From: an uncultured Ruminococcus sp.
GTDB taxonomy: Bacteria > Bacillota > Clostridia > Oscillospirales > Acutalibacteraceae
Assembly: GCA_902802795.1 (NCBI GenBank)
Contig: CADCNI010000017.1
Location: forward strand, 39,242 to 89,894
Direction: 5' to 3'
Length of the DNA stretch: 50,653 nt
Below, piece after piece: positions 49,873 to 50,653 of the stretch (the stretch's first letter is position 1; every line of letters starts with the position of its first letter). Under the pieces are notes generated by a model, which saw only the letters and a program-made list of their open reading frames with translations, did not search any database and had not been told where the DNA came from. The position numbers were made by a program, and so were the translations under genes.

Positions 49873-50653
49873 CTATTCAGTGACCAGGGAAAATCGCCCA
49901 TAAAGAAGAGAGCGCAGGGCTTCAAAAGCAGTAAACCCATTTTTGACAGCGGTGGATGTAAAGGACTTGAGGATGAGGAAATCTTTAGCGCCTTGTTCGG
50001 AACGAAACGTGCCAATTACCTTGTTTTTCATTTTGACCATACGGAGATCACGCTCCGCCTGATTGTTGGTGAACGGAACGAGAGGATTATCTGCAAAACG
50101 GCAGACGTCTCCCTTGTGTTCAATAAGACGATCAATCAAGGCGCGAATGGTGCCTTTCTTCGGTTTTCCTCGTTTTCCCTTTTCCTTCTCCGGAATGGGA
50201 TTTTGCCGCACGCCCCTTTCGAGAATCTCATCATAATGCACTTTCAGGCATTCCATGTAATGCTGGCGTGATGTAATTTCCGGATGCTGATTGTAGAAAT
50301 CAGCCGCTTGGTGCATGGCAAGCAACTGATCATACATCTCACGCGCCCACACCTGCTCCGGATGATTCTCGAAAATGCCTGTAAGCTCACGTAAAATATG
50401 AGCGCAGCACATAGCGTGTTCCGCTTCGGTTGCTATGAAATACGATTGCCAGAAATCATGTTCCACAATCCCTTTATACTCCGGAAGAAAACCGATTTGT
50501 TCCATCGCTTCCTTCCCGCGCTTTTTGGAAAGCGCATAGTAAGTCAGATCCGCCGTACACATCACATGAACATAGTGCAGCTTACCATTGACGTCTGCTC
50601 CTGTTTCGTCACAATTCACAACAGGTTTTTGGTGCAAAAGTTGTGGAAAAGTA
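49868..50653 (-). mobile_element. IS66-family element, partial (continues beyond window)
   Basis: The transposase gene runs off the window end and its 3' end abuts the integrase fragment. The sequence GTAACTATTCAGTGACC at 49868-49884 is the likely terminal repeat; the other end is not in view, so this could not be checked. Confidence 0.65.
49873..50653 (-). CDS. IS66-family transposase TnpC (5' partial)
   Basis: At least 259 residues, open to the window end. Visible are the catalytic Asp in VNCDETGADVNGKLHYVHVM, the second Asp in GIVEHDFWQSYF, the CCAHILREL segment typical of IS66 and the Glu in FTNNQAERDLRMVKMKNKVIGTFRS. It ends FSLVTE. The stop codon falls within the presumed inverted repeat. 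Confidence 0.9.
   Translation of the reverse strand, partial: TFPQLLHQKPVVNCDETGADVNGKLHYVHVMCTADLTYYALSKKRGKEAMEQIGFLPEYKGIVEHDFWQSYFIATEAEHAMCCAHILRELTGIFENHPEQVWAREMYDQLLAMHQAADFYNQHPEITSRQHYMECLKVHYDEILERGVRQNPIPEKEKGKRGKPKKGTIRALIDRLIEHKGDVCRFADNPLVPFTNNQAERDLRMVKMKNKVIGTFRSEQGAKDFLILKSFTSTAVKNGFTAFEALRSLLYGRFSLVTE

Overview
The window looks like a chromosome segment of an anaerobic Firmicute of class Clostridia, most like a gut Ruminococcaceae/Oscillospirales member. The basis is the gene order hprK-glk-murB-rapZ-whiA, a T-box-controlled thrS, a type III glutamine synthetase beside glutamate synthase and an Amt-PII fusion, a CotH protein with lamin-tail domains, and a palindromic repeat of a kind I recall from Ruminococcaceae. 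Assignments rest on reading the sequence and recalled family motifs; no database search was run.

Region 1 (1-7100): two paralogous single-pass membrane proteins with expanded acidic repeats inside, a peptidoglycan-binding domain and a Thr-rich tail outside. The second starts with a TGS domain like that of threonyl-tRNA synthetase, and thrS itself follows behind a T-box leader, then a 2-hydroxyacid dehydrogenase. Region 2 (7150-18350): the hprK-glk-murB-rapZ-whiA housekeeping group, a zinc-ribbon membrane protein, an Ldh2-type dehydrogenase, a DUF445 membrane protein and a large CotH lipoprotein.

Region 3 (18360-28960): a minus-strand operon of three dynamin-like proteins, one with all GTPase motifs degraded, plus a two-TM protein. 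Its 5' leader carries a 140-bp MITE with perfect terminal repeats and a 10-bp target duplication. Next come two tandem 32-residue membrane microproteins and a WYL regulator pair with an ADP-ribosylglycohydrolase. Region 4 (28975-39450): an ammonium-assimilation locus, gltB-gltD divergent from glnN and amt-PII. The glnN and amt leaders share a hairpin with the same AAAGGC hexaloop overlapping a terminator stem, the layout of ANTAR-controlled antitermination. The PII part of Amt-PII is cut short by a 4-bp tandem duplication.

Region 5 (39450-50653) is accessory DNA, much of it more AT-rich: a second MITE, a large serine recombinase running antisense into a remnant of the spore-coat gene cotJC, a lipoprotein hydrolase, an XRE/ImmA pair, a DUF4417-nuclease-immunity-like cassette, a nitrilase-family enzyme, a patatin-like lipase, a decayed IS4-like element, a tyrosine-integrase fragment and a partial IS66 element. 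Nested insertions and broken genes show repeated mobile-element traffic. The strongest candidates for new biology are the TGS-membrane-peptidoglycan proteins, the dynamin/pseudo-dynamin operon, the paired antiterminator leaders and the tandem microproteins.
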